The position numbers and the translations under genes are program-made. A DNA stretch of 64,000 nucleotides from JAEUOS01 sp965279115 (lineage in GTDB: Bacteria; Pseudomonadota; Gammaproteobacteria; Burkholderiales; JAEUOS01), in NCBI GenBank assembly GCA_965279115.1, contig OZ257137.1, positions 6,138,001 through 6,202,000 on the forward strand. Direction: 5' to 3'. Positions 8,229 to 16,718 of this stretch are shown one piece after another; position 1 is the stretch's first letter; each line of letters opens with the position of its first letter. The notes beneath the pieces were generated by a model. The model was given only the letters and a program-made list of their open reading frames with translations, was not told the origin of the DNA and searched no databases.

Positions 8229-9212
8229 TCAGGTGCCTGGCCTGGGCGCGATCTGCACCACCTGCCCGCCCTCCAGGCGGAAGGACATCAAGTCCTCACC
8301 CACCACCAAAGGGCCGGCGTAGGTTTTGCGGGTCATGTCCACGACTTCCCTCTCGGTCACCGGCGGCACCTTGGGCGTGCCAAGCAGCACGAAGTGGTAG
8401 TAGACCGCAAGTTTCGGCCTGGCCCGCGCGAACACCACCCCGGCCTCTTCCGGCTTGGTATGGTGGTCCAGGATCGCCTTGAAAACCGGCGAGGCCATCA
8501 GCTCCTCCCGGACCGCCGCGACCTGGTGGATCAGCAGGTCTGTCCCGGTGGCATGCTTGATCAGGTTCTCGTTGAACCGGGTGTCGCCCGAAATGGTGAC
8601 CGAGCGGCCGCCATGGTCGATGCGGAATCCGAACGCGGGCTTCAACAGCTCGCCATGGTCGACTTCAAACGCCGTGACCTTCACGCCGCCCTTGTCGTAC
8701 ACCACGCCCTGGCGGATTTCGACGACCTCCGGACGGACATTGGCCGCATCCAGCTTCTGGTCGGCGATGCGCGCCTTGATGTCCCAGTCGTACGCCTTGA
8801 CCAGGCCATCCATCAGGCCCTGCGATCCCGCCGGACCGAATACCCGGAACGGCCCGACGCGCTGCGCGTAGTTCGCCTCCAGCCAGCCCGTCAGCCACAG
8901 GTCGGGAATGCCGACCACATGGTCCGAATGCAAATGCGTGACAAACAACGCATCGACCGCACCCAGTTTCAGGCCCGCCTGCAGGAGTCGTTGCGTGACG
9001 CCGCGCCCGCAGTCGATCAGCAGGTTTTGCCCTCCCGCCTGGACGAGTACCCCGGGACCGAAGCGGCGCATCACCGGGTTCGGGCTGCCGGTGCCAAGCA
9101 GCGTCACACGGAACTCGCCGTCGGCGACCGGCGCCGCCGGCGCCTGCCCAAAGGCAGCGGCGCACACCAGTACGGTCGACAGGAGCCCCACCAACCATGC
9201 CAGTGCACGCAT
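8229..9212 (-). CDS. Exported metallo-beta-lactamase fold hydrolase (arylsulfatase/RNase Z-like group)
   Basis: 327 residues. Residues 1-22 form a signal peptide (MRALAWLVGL start, cleavage near FGQA), so the enzyme acts in the periplasm. The MBL signature HLHSDH is at 93-98 within FVTHLHSDHVVGIPDL, and later metal ligands are present in SGDTRFNEN and HHTKPEE. The architecture resembles the arylsulfatase AtsA/RNase Z branch rather than true beta-lactamases, so a sulfate ester, phosphodiester or lactone substrate is possible. The ATG at 9212 has an AAGGAGAG ribosome site; an upstream opening would remove the signal from the N-terminus. It follows the FAH-fold gene by 13 bases. Confidence 0.87.
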   Translation of the reverse strand: MRALAWLVGLLSTVLVCAAAFGQAPAAPVADGEFRVTLLGTGSPNPVMRRFGPGVLVQAGGQNLLIDCGRGVTQRLLQAGLKLGAVDALFVTHLHSDHVVGIPDLWLTGWLEANYAQRVGPFRVFGPAGSQGLMDGLVKAYDWDIKARIADQKLDAANVRPEVVEIRQGVVYDKGGVKVTAFEVDHGELLKPAFGFRIDHGGRSVTISGDTRFNENLIKHATGTDLLIHQVAAVREELMASPVFKAILDHHTKPEEAGVVFARARPKLAVYYHFVLLGTPKVPPVTEREVVDMTRKTYAGPLVVGEDLMSFRLEGGQVVQIAPRPGT

Positions 9213-9225
9213 GACTCTCTCCTTA

Positions 9226-10095
9226 CTACTCGTCGGCAATCGGATTCGACAGGACTCCGACACCTTCGATGTCGATCTCGCATATGTCGCCGGGCGCCAT
9301 CCACACCGGCGGGGTCCGCGCATATCCCACTCCAGCGGGCGTACCGGTGATGATCACGTCACCCGGTTCCAGGGTGATGCATTCGGTGATGATGCACAGC
9401 GACTCGACCACATCGAACAGGAAGTCCTTGGTGTTGGCGTCCTGCATGACCTTGCCGTTCAGGCGCGACTGGATGCGCAGCCCTGCAGCACCGGCCGGCA
9501 GTTCATCGGCGGTAACCAGGCACGGGCCGAATCCGCCGGTGGCATCGAAGTTCTTGCCGATGGTCCACTGGTTGGTCTTGCGCTGGTAGTCGCGCACCGA
9601 GCCATCGTTGTAGCAGGCGTAGCCGGCCACGCAGGAAAGCGCGTTGGCCTTGGTGAGATGGCGCGCTCGCGTACCGATGATCACCGCGAGTTCAGCCTCG
9701 TAATCGAGCTTTGTGGAGGCCTTGGGGCGGATGATGGGCTGGTTGTGCGCCACCTGCGAGGTTGCGCCACGCATGAAAAAGCTCGGGTACTCGGGCTTGG
9801 CGTGACCGCCTTCCTTTGCATGGTCGGCGTAGTTCAAGCCCAGGCAGATGATCTTGGGCGGGCGTGGAACCACCGGCAGGTAGGTGATGCCGGCGAGCGG
9901 CTTGACCGCATGCACAGGCGCCGCATCGGCGGCGGTCTTGACGGCCGCCAGTGCGCCTGGCGCCGCAAGCAAAGTCGCCATGTCGGTGGCAAAGGCAAGC
10001 CCGGTGGTGCCGAGGTCGACAAACTCGGTGGCGGTGGCGGATTTGATGACGCCAATGGCGGCGCGTCCATCCTTGAGGTAGCTGATCAGTCGCAT
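9226..10095 (-). CDS. Fumarylacetoacetate hydrolase (FAH) family protein
   Basis: 289 residues. A small N-terminal domain is followed by the FAH catalytic fold from about residue 80: CLGLNYADHAKEGG with His92, the metal ligands E133 and E135 in LDYEAELAVIIG and D164 in CYNDGSVRDY, then EPGDVIITGTPAGVG. Relatives hydrolyse acylpyruvates (fumarylpyruvate, fumarylacetoacetate), hydrate 2-hydroxydienoates or decarboxylate oxaloacetate. All are steps in ring-cleavage pathways, which fits the surrounding operon. Which reaction applies cannot be told. It begins 53 bases after Bug 4 and precedes the MBL hydrolase by 13 bases. Confidence 0.9.
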   Translation of the reverse strand: MRLISYLKDGRAAIGVIKSATATEFVDLGTTGLAFATDMATLLAAPGALAAVKTAADAAPVHAVKPLAGITYLPVVPRPPKIICLGLNYADHAKEGGHAKPEYPSFFMRGATSQVAHNQPIIRPKASTKLDYEAELAVIIGTRARHLTKANALSCVAGYACYNDGSVRDYQRKTNQWTIGKNFDATGGFGPCLVTADELPAGAAGLRIQSRLNGKVMQDANTKDFLFDVVESLCIITECITLEPGDVIITGTPAGVGYARTPPVWMAPGDICEIDIEGVGVLSNPIADE

Positions 10096-10148
10096 GGTAT
10101 TTCCGTGATGGTGGGTGGCAGGGACAGCGTGACAGGAAGTGAATCAGG

Positions 10149-11123
10149 CTATTCGGCCTTGGCGCCGGTACTCTTGACGACCGCGGCCCATTTCGTGACT
10201 TCTTCGCGAAGGAAGGCACCGAACTCGGCGGAGGTGTTGCGGGTGGATTCCATGCCCAGACCGACGAACTTCTCCTTCGAATCGGGCAACTCCATCGCCT
10301 TGTTGATCTCCGCGTTGATCCGGTCCACCAGTGCCTGCGGCGTGCCAACCGGCAGGAAGAATCCCACCCAGGTGTAGTCGTCGAAGTCCTTGTAGCCAAA
10401 CTCGGTAACCGACGGCACGTCGGGAAGGAGCGATGAGCGCTTCGCACTGGTGACCGCGATCGCACGCACCTTGCCGGCCTTGATCTGCGGCACCGCCGGC
10501 GGCATCGAGGTGGAGGACATCTGCGTGTGGCCGGCAACCACAGCGGCGATCGCCTGTGCCGGCTGGTAAGGCACGTGGGTGATGTCGACCTTCGCTGCCG
10601 CCTTCAGGCGCTCGATGGACAGGTGCGTTGTCGTGCCGATGCCGGAGGAAGCGTAGTTGAGTTTTTCCTTGCGCGCGAGATCAATCAGTTCCTTGAGATC
10701 CTTGGCGGGCGTGGCGGGATTCACAGTGATGATGTTGGGCGTGCGCGGCCCGAGCGCGAGGGGCACAAAATCCTTGATGGCATCGTAGCCCGCATTCGGA
10801 TAAAGCGAGGGGTTTACGGCGTAGGCCACGCTGTGGACAAGGATGGTGTAGCCGTCCGTTGTCGCACGCTTGACCTGGCCGGTGGCGATGTTGCCACCAG
10901 CGCCAGGCTTGTTTTCCACCACGAAGGAGCCGCCGGTGGTCTCGCCCAGCTTCTGCGCGACCACCCGCGCGATCACGTCGGTGAATGCGCCCGGACCGAA
11001 ACCCACCACTATGGAGACAGGCTTGGCCTTGGGCCAATCCTGGGCTGTTGAAATGCCGGTTGCAGCAAGCAGCGCGGCGCCCAGCAGGGTGATTGCGACT
11101 TTTCGTATTGAAGTGGCTGGCAT
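10149..11123 (-). CDS. Bug/TctC family substrate-binding protein (Bug 4)
   Basis: 324 residues from the ATG at 11123, chosen for its GAGGAG ribosome site eight bases upstream; two earlier in-frame starts only add residues ahead of the signal. The signal ends near ISTA before QDWPKAKP. The ligand loop reads VGFGPGAFTD, so the second glycine of the usual PGG is alanine while the Asp (D49) is kept. That is a mild change which could alter ligand choice. It sits 69 bases downstream of Bug 5 and 53 bases upstream of the FAH gene, so two receptor genes are in tandem within one transcript. Confidence 0.91.
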   Translation of the reverse strand: MPATSIRKVAITLLGAALLAATGISTAQDWPKAKPVSIVVGFGPGAFTDVIARVVAQKLGETTGGSFVVENKPGAGGNIATGQVKRATTDGYTILVHSVAYAVNPSLYPNAGYDAIKDFVPLALGPRTPNIITVNPATPAKDLKELIDLARKEKLNYASSGIGTTTHLSIERLKAAAKVDITHVPYQPAQAIAAVVAGHTQMSSTSMPPAVPQIKAGKVRAIAVTSAKRSSLLPDVPSVTEFGYKDFDDYTWVGFFLPVGTPQALVDRINAEINKAMELPDSKEKFVGLGMESTRNTSAEFGAFLREEVTKWAAVVKSTGAKAE

Positions 11124-11192
11124 TGCGTTTCTCCTCATGAAGCGATGAATGGCGGGCGCCCGGTTCCAATCAACTGCGACGAACACCACGCG

Positions 11193-12176
11193 TCATTCAA
11201 ACTTGATGTTCGCTTCCTTGATGGTCTTGCCGGAGCGCGCGATTTCATTCTTCAGAAAAGCGGCGAAATCCTCGCTGCTGCCGCCGAGCGGCTCGCCGCC
11301 GGAATTGATGATCTTTTCGCGAATGTCCGGCGTGGTGATCGACCGGTTCGTGTCGGCGTTGATCTTGGCCACCACCTCGCGCGGCGTATTGCCCGGTGCG
11401 AACAGGCCGTACCAGTTGGTCGCCTGGAATCCCGCCAGGCCGGATTCGGAAATGGTCGGCACCTCGGGCAATTGCACGGTGCGCTTGAGCGTCCCGACGG
11501 CTATGGCCTTCAGGCGGCCCGCCTTGATGTGCGAGAGCACCGTCGGCATGGTGTCAAGGTTCATGTCGACCTGGCCGGCGATAAGGTCGATGACCGCCTG
11601 CCCGCTGCCCTTGTAGGGAATGTGCAGGAGGTCGGCGCCGGTCAGGAACTTGAAGGTCTCGGTCGACAGGTGCTGCACGCTGCCATTGCCCGAGGAGGCA
11701 TAGCGAAGTTGCTTGACCTTGCTTTGCGCGATCAGCGCCTTGACGTCATTGGCAGCCACGCCGTTGAAGAGCGTCATCACCAGGGCCACCTGTGAAACCG
11801 GCACCACCGGGGCGAAATCCTTGATCTGGTCGTAGGGCAGCTTGGGGTAGGCGAACGAAGCCACCACGTTGGAATTGGGCAGGCCCATCAGCAGGGTATG
11901 GCCATCGGCGGGCGACTTGGCGACCAGGTCAGCGGCAATCGTGCCACTGGCCCCGGCGCGGTTCTCGACGATGACCTGCTGGCCCCAGAGTTCGGACAAC
12001 TTCACCGCGAGAATGCGGGCGGTGATGTCGGTACCGCCGCCCGGCGGGAAGCCGGCCAGGATGCGCACCGGACGTGACGGGTAGCCCTGCGCCGCGGCGC
12101 TTGCTGCCGCGCAACCCAGAATCAGCGCCGCGATGACGCCGGCGCTTGCCGACATGCGTGGCAGTTTGAATCCCAT
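11193..12176 (-). CDS. Bug/TctC family substrate-binding protein (Bug 5)
   Basis: 327 residues. The N-terminus is a long hydrophobic signal (GVIAALILGCAAASAAAQG); a cysteine inside it could give a lipoprotein, but cleavage after AAA before QGYPSRP is the family norm. The ligand loop is AGFPPGGGTD. The C-terminus carries SEDFAAFLKNEIARSGKTIK and ends in NIKFE. It follows the RutE-like reductase by 72 bases and precedes Bug 4 by 69 bases, the widest gaps in this gene run, so internal promoters are possible here. The ligand is unknown. Confidence 0.92.
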   Translation of the reverse strand: MGFKLPRMSASAGVIAALILGCAAASAAAQGYPSRPVRILAGFPPGGGTDITARILAVKLSELWGQQVIVENRAGASGTIAADLVAKSPADGHTLLMGLPNSNVVASFAYPKLPYDQIKDFAPVVPVSQVALVMTLFNGVAANDVKALIAQSKVKQLRYASSGNGSVQHLSTETFKFLTGADLLHIPYKGSGQAVIDLIAGQVDMNLDTMPTVLSHIKAGRLKAIAVGTLKRTVQLPEVPTISESGLAGFQATNWYGLFAPGNTPREVVAKINADTNRSITTPDIREKIINSGGEPLGGSSEDFAAFLKNEIARSGKTIKEANIKFE

Positions 12177-12248
12177 TTTCTGTCTCCGGCTGCGGCCTCA
12201 GGCCATGTAATTATTGAACCCGGCGCCGTGGCGCCGGGCGGTTGAAAA

Positions 12249-12839
12249 TCAGAGCAGCTTCGCGGCTTCTTCGAACGTGAAGCGCGGCAGGCGCCCCATT
12301 ACCTTGGACGGGTCGCCGTGGCCCAGATTGCACAGGAAATTGGTCTTGACCTTGGTGCCCGCCCAGAATTCGGCGTCCACCTTGGCGGCGTCGAAACCCG
12401 ACATCGGACCGCAATCCAGCCCCAGCATGCGCGCCGCGATCATCAGGTATGCGCCCTGCAACGTGCCGTTGCGAAATGCGGTGCCCTGGATCATGGCGTC
12501 ATTGCCCGCGAACACGCCGCGCGCGTTCGGATTGTGGGCGAAGTTCTTGACCAGGTGCTCGTAGAACTCCAGGTCGTGGCCGATGATCACCACCACCGGC
12601 GCAGCCAGGATCTTCGGCTGGTTTCCAGGCGAGGCCAGGGGGGCCAGACGCGCCTTGGCTTCTGCGGTGCGCAGGAACTGGAAGCGCGCCGGCTGGGTGT
12701 TCATCGAGGTGGCGCCCCATTTGGCGAGGTCATATACAGCGCGGATCTCATCGTCCGAAACCGGCTGGCTGGTGAAGCCGTTCTGGGTACGCGCGTTGCG
12801 AAAGACCTGGTCCTGCACTGATTCTGGAACGATGCTCAT
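12249..12839 (-). CDS. rutE: Malonic semialdehyde reductase-like nitroreductase family protein (RutE/HadB-like)
   Basis: 196 residues, the same length as E. coli RutE, and colinear with it: DARTxNG-type start, VSDDEIRAVYDLAKWGATS, SPGNQPKILAAPV, the TAFRNGTLQGAYLMIAARMLG helix, GLDCGPMSGFD and LPRFTFEEAAKLL at the end. RutE reduces malonic semialdehyde to 3-hydroxypropionate with NAD(P)H and FMN in pyrimidine breakdown. No other rut gene is here. Instead it sits in a hydroxyquinol-type operon, between the NTF2-like gene (54 bases) and Bug 5. It may reduce a three-carbon semialdehyde or a reactive enal or nitro intermediate. The symbol reflects similarity only. Confidence 0.82.
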   Translation of the reverse strand: MSIVPESVQDQVFRNARTQNGFTSQPVSDDEIRAVYDLAKWGATSMNTQPARFQFLRTAEAKARLAPLASPGNQPKILAAPVVVIIGHDLEFYEHLVKNFAHNPNARGVFAGNDAMIQGTAFRNGTLQGAYLMIAARMLGLDCGPMSGFDAAKVDAEFWAGTKVKTNFLCNLGHGDPSKVMGRLPRFTFEEAAKLL

Positions 12840-12893
12840 GATTTTCCTGATGTTGATTAAGGCGGTTGATGAAACGAAACTTGCGGCTCCAGG

Positions 12894-13268
12894 TCAGGCC
12901 GGGATCGGCGTCGATTGCCACGCGGCGAGTTGCCACTTGCCGTTGCGCTTGAGCCAGAGGTTGAGAAAGCGCCCATTGACTCCGCGGGTGGTGCCGTCGG
13001 CGTTCCTGAGCGTGAGGCGCACATGCCCGGTCACGCGCGCGCAGTCGCCGAAAACGTCGATGTTCTCGACCGGGCGCTCCGCCGCGGCATAGGCCCATTT
13101 ACCGCCGAGAATGCCGTCTATATAGCTCTGCTTGGTGTCGATGACGGCATTCGAATGGGTATAGATGAGGTCGTCGGCCAGGAGTTCCTCGAGAACGGGG
13201 CGGTCGGCCGAAACCATTGCCTTGTAGCGGCGGTCTTCAAGCGCGCGAATGTCTTGCGATGTGGTCAT
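12894..13268 (-). CDS. NTF2-like (DUF4440/SnoaL-type) protein
   Basis: 124 residues with the cone-shaped NTF2-like pattern: an N-terminal helix (DIRALEDRRYKAMVSADRPV), LEELLADDLIYTHSNA, and a beta-rich C-terminal half ending in GRFLNLWLKRNGKWQLAAWQ. Members of this fold serve as small isomerases, dehydratases or stability factors. The tyrosine-histidine pair (YTHS) after the first helices is common in the DUF4440 group. No catalytic assignment is possible. It lies 39 bases after the TauE-like gene and 54 before the RutE-like gene and is probably co-transcribed with the aromatic pathway. Confidence 0.78.
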   Translation of the reverse strand: MTTSQDIRALEDRRYKAMVSADRPVLEELLADDLIYTHSNAVIDTKQSYIDGILGGKWAYAAAERPVENIDVFGDCARVTGHVRLTLRNADGTTRGVNGRFLNLWLKRNGKWQLAAWQSTPIPA

Positions 13269-13307
13269 GTGGTCTCCTGGAAATGGGCGAATGCAAGGAC
13301 AGCGATT

Positions 13308-14075
13308 CTATAACCAAGCCTGCTTTGCGAACCGCGCGATCATCAGAAAGGCCATCAGCGACAGGAAAGCCCGCAGCCAGCGGCGATAGGCGACGATGTC
13401 GGCGCGCTCGCGCATCCGGATGCCGAGCCGGAATGGCAGCAACGCCGCGATGGCCAGGGGGGTGGCCGAAATCCATGCCATGACCGGAATCCCGCCTGCC
13501 GTCAGTGCCGCCACCTGGGTCGTCTTGCCGGTCAGGAAGCACAGGTTGAGCACCTGAATCAGGGTCACTGGCGTCAGTCCCATTACCAGGCACCATATCA
13601 ACAGAAACGGACCGCCGACGTTGATTGCGGATTCGGAAACGCCGGCCAATGTCGCGCAAATCACCGCGCCCGGATGCAGAAATCGCCGGGCGCCCGGAAA
13701 CTCCGCCCGCCCCAGCCAGTCGAGCGACACATACATCAGCAGGGCCAGCCCCAGCGAAAGCAGCAGCCATGACGGGTCGACCGAAAGGAAGATGCGCGCG
13801 CCGATCATCGCGCCAGCCACCATGCAAAGCGGCATGTACCAGAAGCGCGCAACGCTCTCGCGCAGGTTGCCGCCACGAAAGATCAGGTAGGCCGAAAGGA
13901 TCATGATCGTCGGCACGGTGACGATCACGGCCGTGCGCAAGTCCACCATCAGCGACAGGAGGGGCGTGGCAAGCATCGGATAACCCACGCCCAGGAGGCC
14001 CTGTATGTAACCCGCAAGCATGGTGACAACGATGATCCATGCGATCGCCTGCCAGCCCAGATCAATCCATTCCAA
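13308..14075 (-). CDS. TauE/SafE (TSUP) family membrane transporter
   Basis: 255 residues with about eight membrane segments. The family repeats are visible: GLLGVGYPMLATPLLSLMVDLRTAV in the first half and LAGVSESAINVGGPFLLIW in the second. TSUP proteins move sulfite, sulfoacetate or other small organic anions across the inner membrane. The start is uncertain. A TTG at 14075 with a GAAGGCGG ribosome site lies just past the monooxygenase stop (13 bases) and gives the normal family length. ATG codons at 14144 and 14138 would overlap the monooxygenase by about 50 bases and add unlikely residues. It may export an acidic intermediate or import the substrate. Confidence 0.82.
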   Translation of the reverse strand: MEWIDLGWQAIAWIIVVTMLAGYIQGLLGVGYPMLATPLLSLMVDLRTAVIVTVPTIMILSAYLIFRGGNLRESVARFWYMPLCMVAGAMIGARIFLSVDPSWLLLSLGLALLMYVSLDWLGRAEFPGARRFLHPGAVICATLAGVSESAINVGGPFLLIWCLVMGLTPVTLIQVLNLCFLTGKTTQVAALTAGGIPVMAWISATPLAIAALLPFRLGIRMRERADIVAYRRWLRAFLSLMAFLMIARFAKQAWL

Positions 14076-14088
14076 GGTTTCGCCGCCT

Positions 14089-15762
14089 TCAATGCCGACG
14101 CAAAGCGGAATGCCCGCAAACCGCGGCCAACGTGGCATCGACATCCGCGAAGCCCTCGTTGCCGCGCCAGGCAACGACTTGATCCGGCCGGATCAACGCG
14201 TATTCGGCCCCATATGCATCGCGCAATTCGGCCAGGCCCGGCGCAAGTATGGTCAGCGGGATCGCGCGGGCACGTGCCACTTGTTCGAAGGCGGCCGCAG
14301 TATGGCCGGGGTCGCGCAGACAAAGTAGCGTGAACTCGAAACCGAATCGGTCGTACAGCGACTTGCCGTCAGCCAACCAGGCATGCGGAGCACGTCCCCC
14401 CGGACAGGCGGTGGGCAGGTACTGGTTGGCCTCGTCTGGCGGCGGACCTGTACCGTCACCGACAATCGCGTTCGAGCCGTCATAGCGGGCGCCGAAGGTG
14501 ATGCCCGGAATATTGAACTCGGCGCGCGAGTGCCGGTTCAGGTAATCGCCCGCCTCGGCCCGCAGCGTCGCACCCTCGGCCGTGTCGTCTTCGATGCGCG
14601 GGTGCGGTTTGAACAAACCCACGGAGTCGGCAAAGCGGCGTGCGAACGCGGTGTTTCGCTGTGCCACCGGCCGGCGCTCGGCCTCGTACGACCCCAAAAG
14701 CGCCTCGCCGGCCCATCCGTTGATCACCGCCGCCAGTTTCCAGCCCAGATTGACCGCGTCTTCAACCCCGGTGTTGTACCCCAGCCCGCCCGTGGGTGTG
14801 AAAAGGTGCACAGCATCCCCGGCCATGAAAACCCGGCCGCGCCCAAATTCGTCGGCCACCAGCGTGAAACCGGCCTTCCAGGACAGGCGGGCCAGGAAGC
14901 GCACGTCCATTTCCGCACCGAGCGCCTGGCAGAACATCCGTTGTGCCTCGGCGTCGGAGACATCATCGCCATCCTCCTCGCGCAACTGGGTGTGAAAGAC
15001 GAACTCGTCGACGCCATTGATGGCCGCCATGAACGCACGCCGCTCCGGATTGAAGGCCCAATACATCCAGGCACGCTTGCGGCCGAGAAAATCGTACAAG
15101 CCCGGTGCCTTCACATGGATGGCATGCATCTGCCCGCCCATGAAATCGCGGCGCGCCCCGCCCTCCCCGCCATAGGCGATGCCGAGCTGCTTGCGCACCA
15201 GGCTGCGCGGCCCGTCGGCCCCCACCAGGTAGCGCGCCGTGACCCGCCGGGAAGCGCCGGTCGCCAGGTCGCGCACCTGCGCGCTCACATGGGAGCCATG
15301 GTCGGAAAACTCTTCCACGCGGGAGGCGAAATGCAAGCGCACCGAAGGCAGCGCCTCGACGCGCGCCTTGAGGATGCGCTCGATGTACATCTGCGAACAG
15401 CGATGCGGCAATTCCGCCGCACTCCACGAACCGGACAGGCTGCGCACCATCGCCCGCGCATCCCGCGAAGCCGGCAATTCAAAGCGGGCGAGTTCATGAC
15501 GGCTGTAGCGCGTCCAGTAGGTGACGTCGGTGGGGTAGTCCGGTGGCAGACCCTGGGCGCGGATCTGGTCGGCCAGACCCAGACGCCGGAAATGCTCCAT
15601 CGTGCGTGCCTGGGTCGCGTTGGCGGCCGGAAGAATGGCCGTATCCGGCTTGTCATCCACCAGCACGGTGCGCACGCCGCGCAGCCCGAGTTCAAGCGCG
15701 AGCACAAGCCCGGTCGGTCCGCCGCCTATGATGATGACGTCGGTGTCAGGTACCGCGTTCAT
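14089..15762 (-). CDS. FAD-dependent aromatic ring hydroxylase (MhpA/phenol hydroxylase-like)
   Basis: 557 residues. The FAD-binding pattern is complete: GGGPTG at 13-18, the DG motif in YLVGADGPRSLVRKQLG and the GD motif in VFMAGDAVHLFTPTGGLGYN. The C-terminal part from about 430 resembles the thioredoxin-like tail of the 3-(3-hydroxyphenyl)propionate and phenol hydroxylase group. These enzymes use NAD(P)H and O2 to add a hydroxyl group to a phenolic ring. The next gene encodes a hydroxyquinol-type dioxygenase, so a likely role is to make hydroxyquinol or a close analogue from a resorcinol or 4-hydroxyphenolic precursor. The ATG at 15762 has an AAGG site seven bases upstream. Confidence 0.9.
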   Translation of the reverse strand: MNAVPDTDVIIIGGGPTGLVLALELGLRGVRTVLVDDKPDTAILPAANATQARTMEHFRRLGLADQIRAQGLPPDYPTDVTYWTRYSRHELARFELPASRDARAMVRSLSGSWSAAELPHRCSQMYIERILKARVEALPSVRLHFASRVEEFSDHGSHVSAQVRDLATGASRRVTARYLVGADGPRSLVRKQLGIAYGGEGGARRDFMGGQMHAIHVKAPGLYDFLGRKRAWMYWAFNPERRAFMAAINGVDEFVFHTQLREEDGDDVSDAEAQRMFCQALGAEMDVRFLARLSWKAGFTLVADEFGRGRVFMAGDAVHLFTPTGGLGYNTGVEDAVNLGWKLAAVINGWAGEALLGSYEAERRPVAQRNTAFARRFADSVGLFKPHPRIEDDTAEGATLRAEAGDYLNRHSRAEFNIPGITFGARYDGSNAIVGDGTGPPPDEANQYLPTACPGGRAPHAWLADGKSLYDRFGFEFTLLCLRDPGHTAAAFEQVARARAIPLTILAPGLAELRDAYGAEYALIRPDQVVAWRGNEGFADVDATLAAVCGHSALRRH

Positions 15763-15810
15763 GGTCGAGCCTTGTGATCCGGCCGCTCCCATGGAGCGGC
15801 CGGATCCGCA

Positions 15811-16680
15811 TCAGCGTGCTTCCTTGGGAAGCACGAAGTCGAAGTCGAGCGTGTAGAAGGGCTTGTCCATCCTGCTGCCGTCGGGCGCCGTACCCGGATC
15901 CTTGCGCACCCAATCCGAGATCAGCGAAGAGCGCACGCCGAACACCGCGTCGGAATCGAGATACTTGTCGTCGGAGCGGAATACATGGGTCACCAGCTTC
16001 TCGTAGCCCGGTGCCTGGATCATGAAGTGCAGGTGCGCAGGACGGAACGGATGGCGCCCCGAGCGGCGGATCCACTCGCCCACCGGACCATCGGTGGGAA
16101 TCGAATAGAACTCCGGCAGGATGCTCTTGAACCAGTACTTGCCTTCCGCATCGGTGTGCAGGCGACCGCGCGCGAACAAGGCGCCGTTCTTGTCGGTGTA
16201 CTGGACATCGTAGATTCCGTCGCCATCGGCCTGCCATACGTCGACCACGGCATTGGCGATCGGCTTGCCATCGGCTGCACGCACCGTACCTCCAATGAAA
16301 GCGGGTTCGCCAGGCGCGCCACCGGAAATGTCGTCACCGTTCTTGAAATCCGACGCCTTGTCGGTGTGAAACGGCCCGAACACGGTCGCTTCGGTGCAGC
16401 CGGCCGGTTTCCGGTTGTTGAGCGCCACCACCAGCATGGAAAGCCCGAGGGTGTCGGAGAGCAAAATGAATTCCTGGCGCTTGTCATCGCATTTCTGCCC
16501 AACAGCGGTCAGGTATTCGAGGCCCAGCATCCATTCCGCTTCAGTCAGCTTCACCTCGCGGGCGAACTCGTGGAGATGCTTGGTCAGGCTGGTGAGGATT
16601 TCCTTGAAACGGGCATCCTTGCAGCCCTCGAGACGGCGGATGGCTTCTTCGGTGATGGTGTTTTCGTCGAGGTTGCGCAT
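15811..16680 (-). CDS. Intradiol ring-cleavage dioxygenase, hydroxyquinol 1,2-dioxygenase type
   Basis: 289 residues, normal for this group. An alpha-helical dimerisation domain (1-95) precedes the beta-sandwich. The non-heme Fe(III) ligands appear as Y157 (DGDGIYDVQY), Y192 (LPEFYSIP), H216 and H218 (RPAHLHF). The spacing of 35, 24 and 2 residues matches catechol and hydroxyquinol dioxygenases. Together with the maleylacetate reductase this points to cleavage of hydroxyquinol to maleylacetate rather than catechol to muconate. The ATG at 16680 starts the recognisable N-terminal domain; the frame stays open for another 1.1 kb upstream, but that is antisense-free shadow of Bug 6. It follows Bug 6 by 38 bases. 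Confidence 0.92.
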   Translation of the reverse strand: MRNLDENTITEEAIRRLEGCKDARFKEILTSLTKHLHEFAREVKLTEAEWMLGLEYLTAVGQKCDDKRQEFILLSDTLGLSMLVVALNNRKPAGCTEATVFGPFHTDKASDFKNGDDISGGAPGEPAFIGGTVRAADGKPIANAVVDVWQADGDGIYDVQYTDKNGALFARGRLHTDAEGKYWFKSILPEFYSIPTDGPVGEWIRRSGRHPFRPAHLHFMIQAPGYEKLVTHVFRSDDKYLDSDAVFGVRSSLISDWVRKDPGTAPDGSRMDKPFYTLDFDFVLPKEAR

Positions 16681-16718
16681 GGCGGGTTCCTGTGGTGGAT
16701 TGAGCGGGTTGCGGTATT

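Noticed and set aside
6843..9350. An 835-residue open frame on the plus strand
   Set aside because: It is antisense to Bug 3, the GlcG-like gene and the MBL hydrolase, all of which have clear domains and ribosome sites. The composition is rich in histidine, arginine and glycine, typical of antisense frames in GC-rich DNA.
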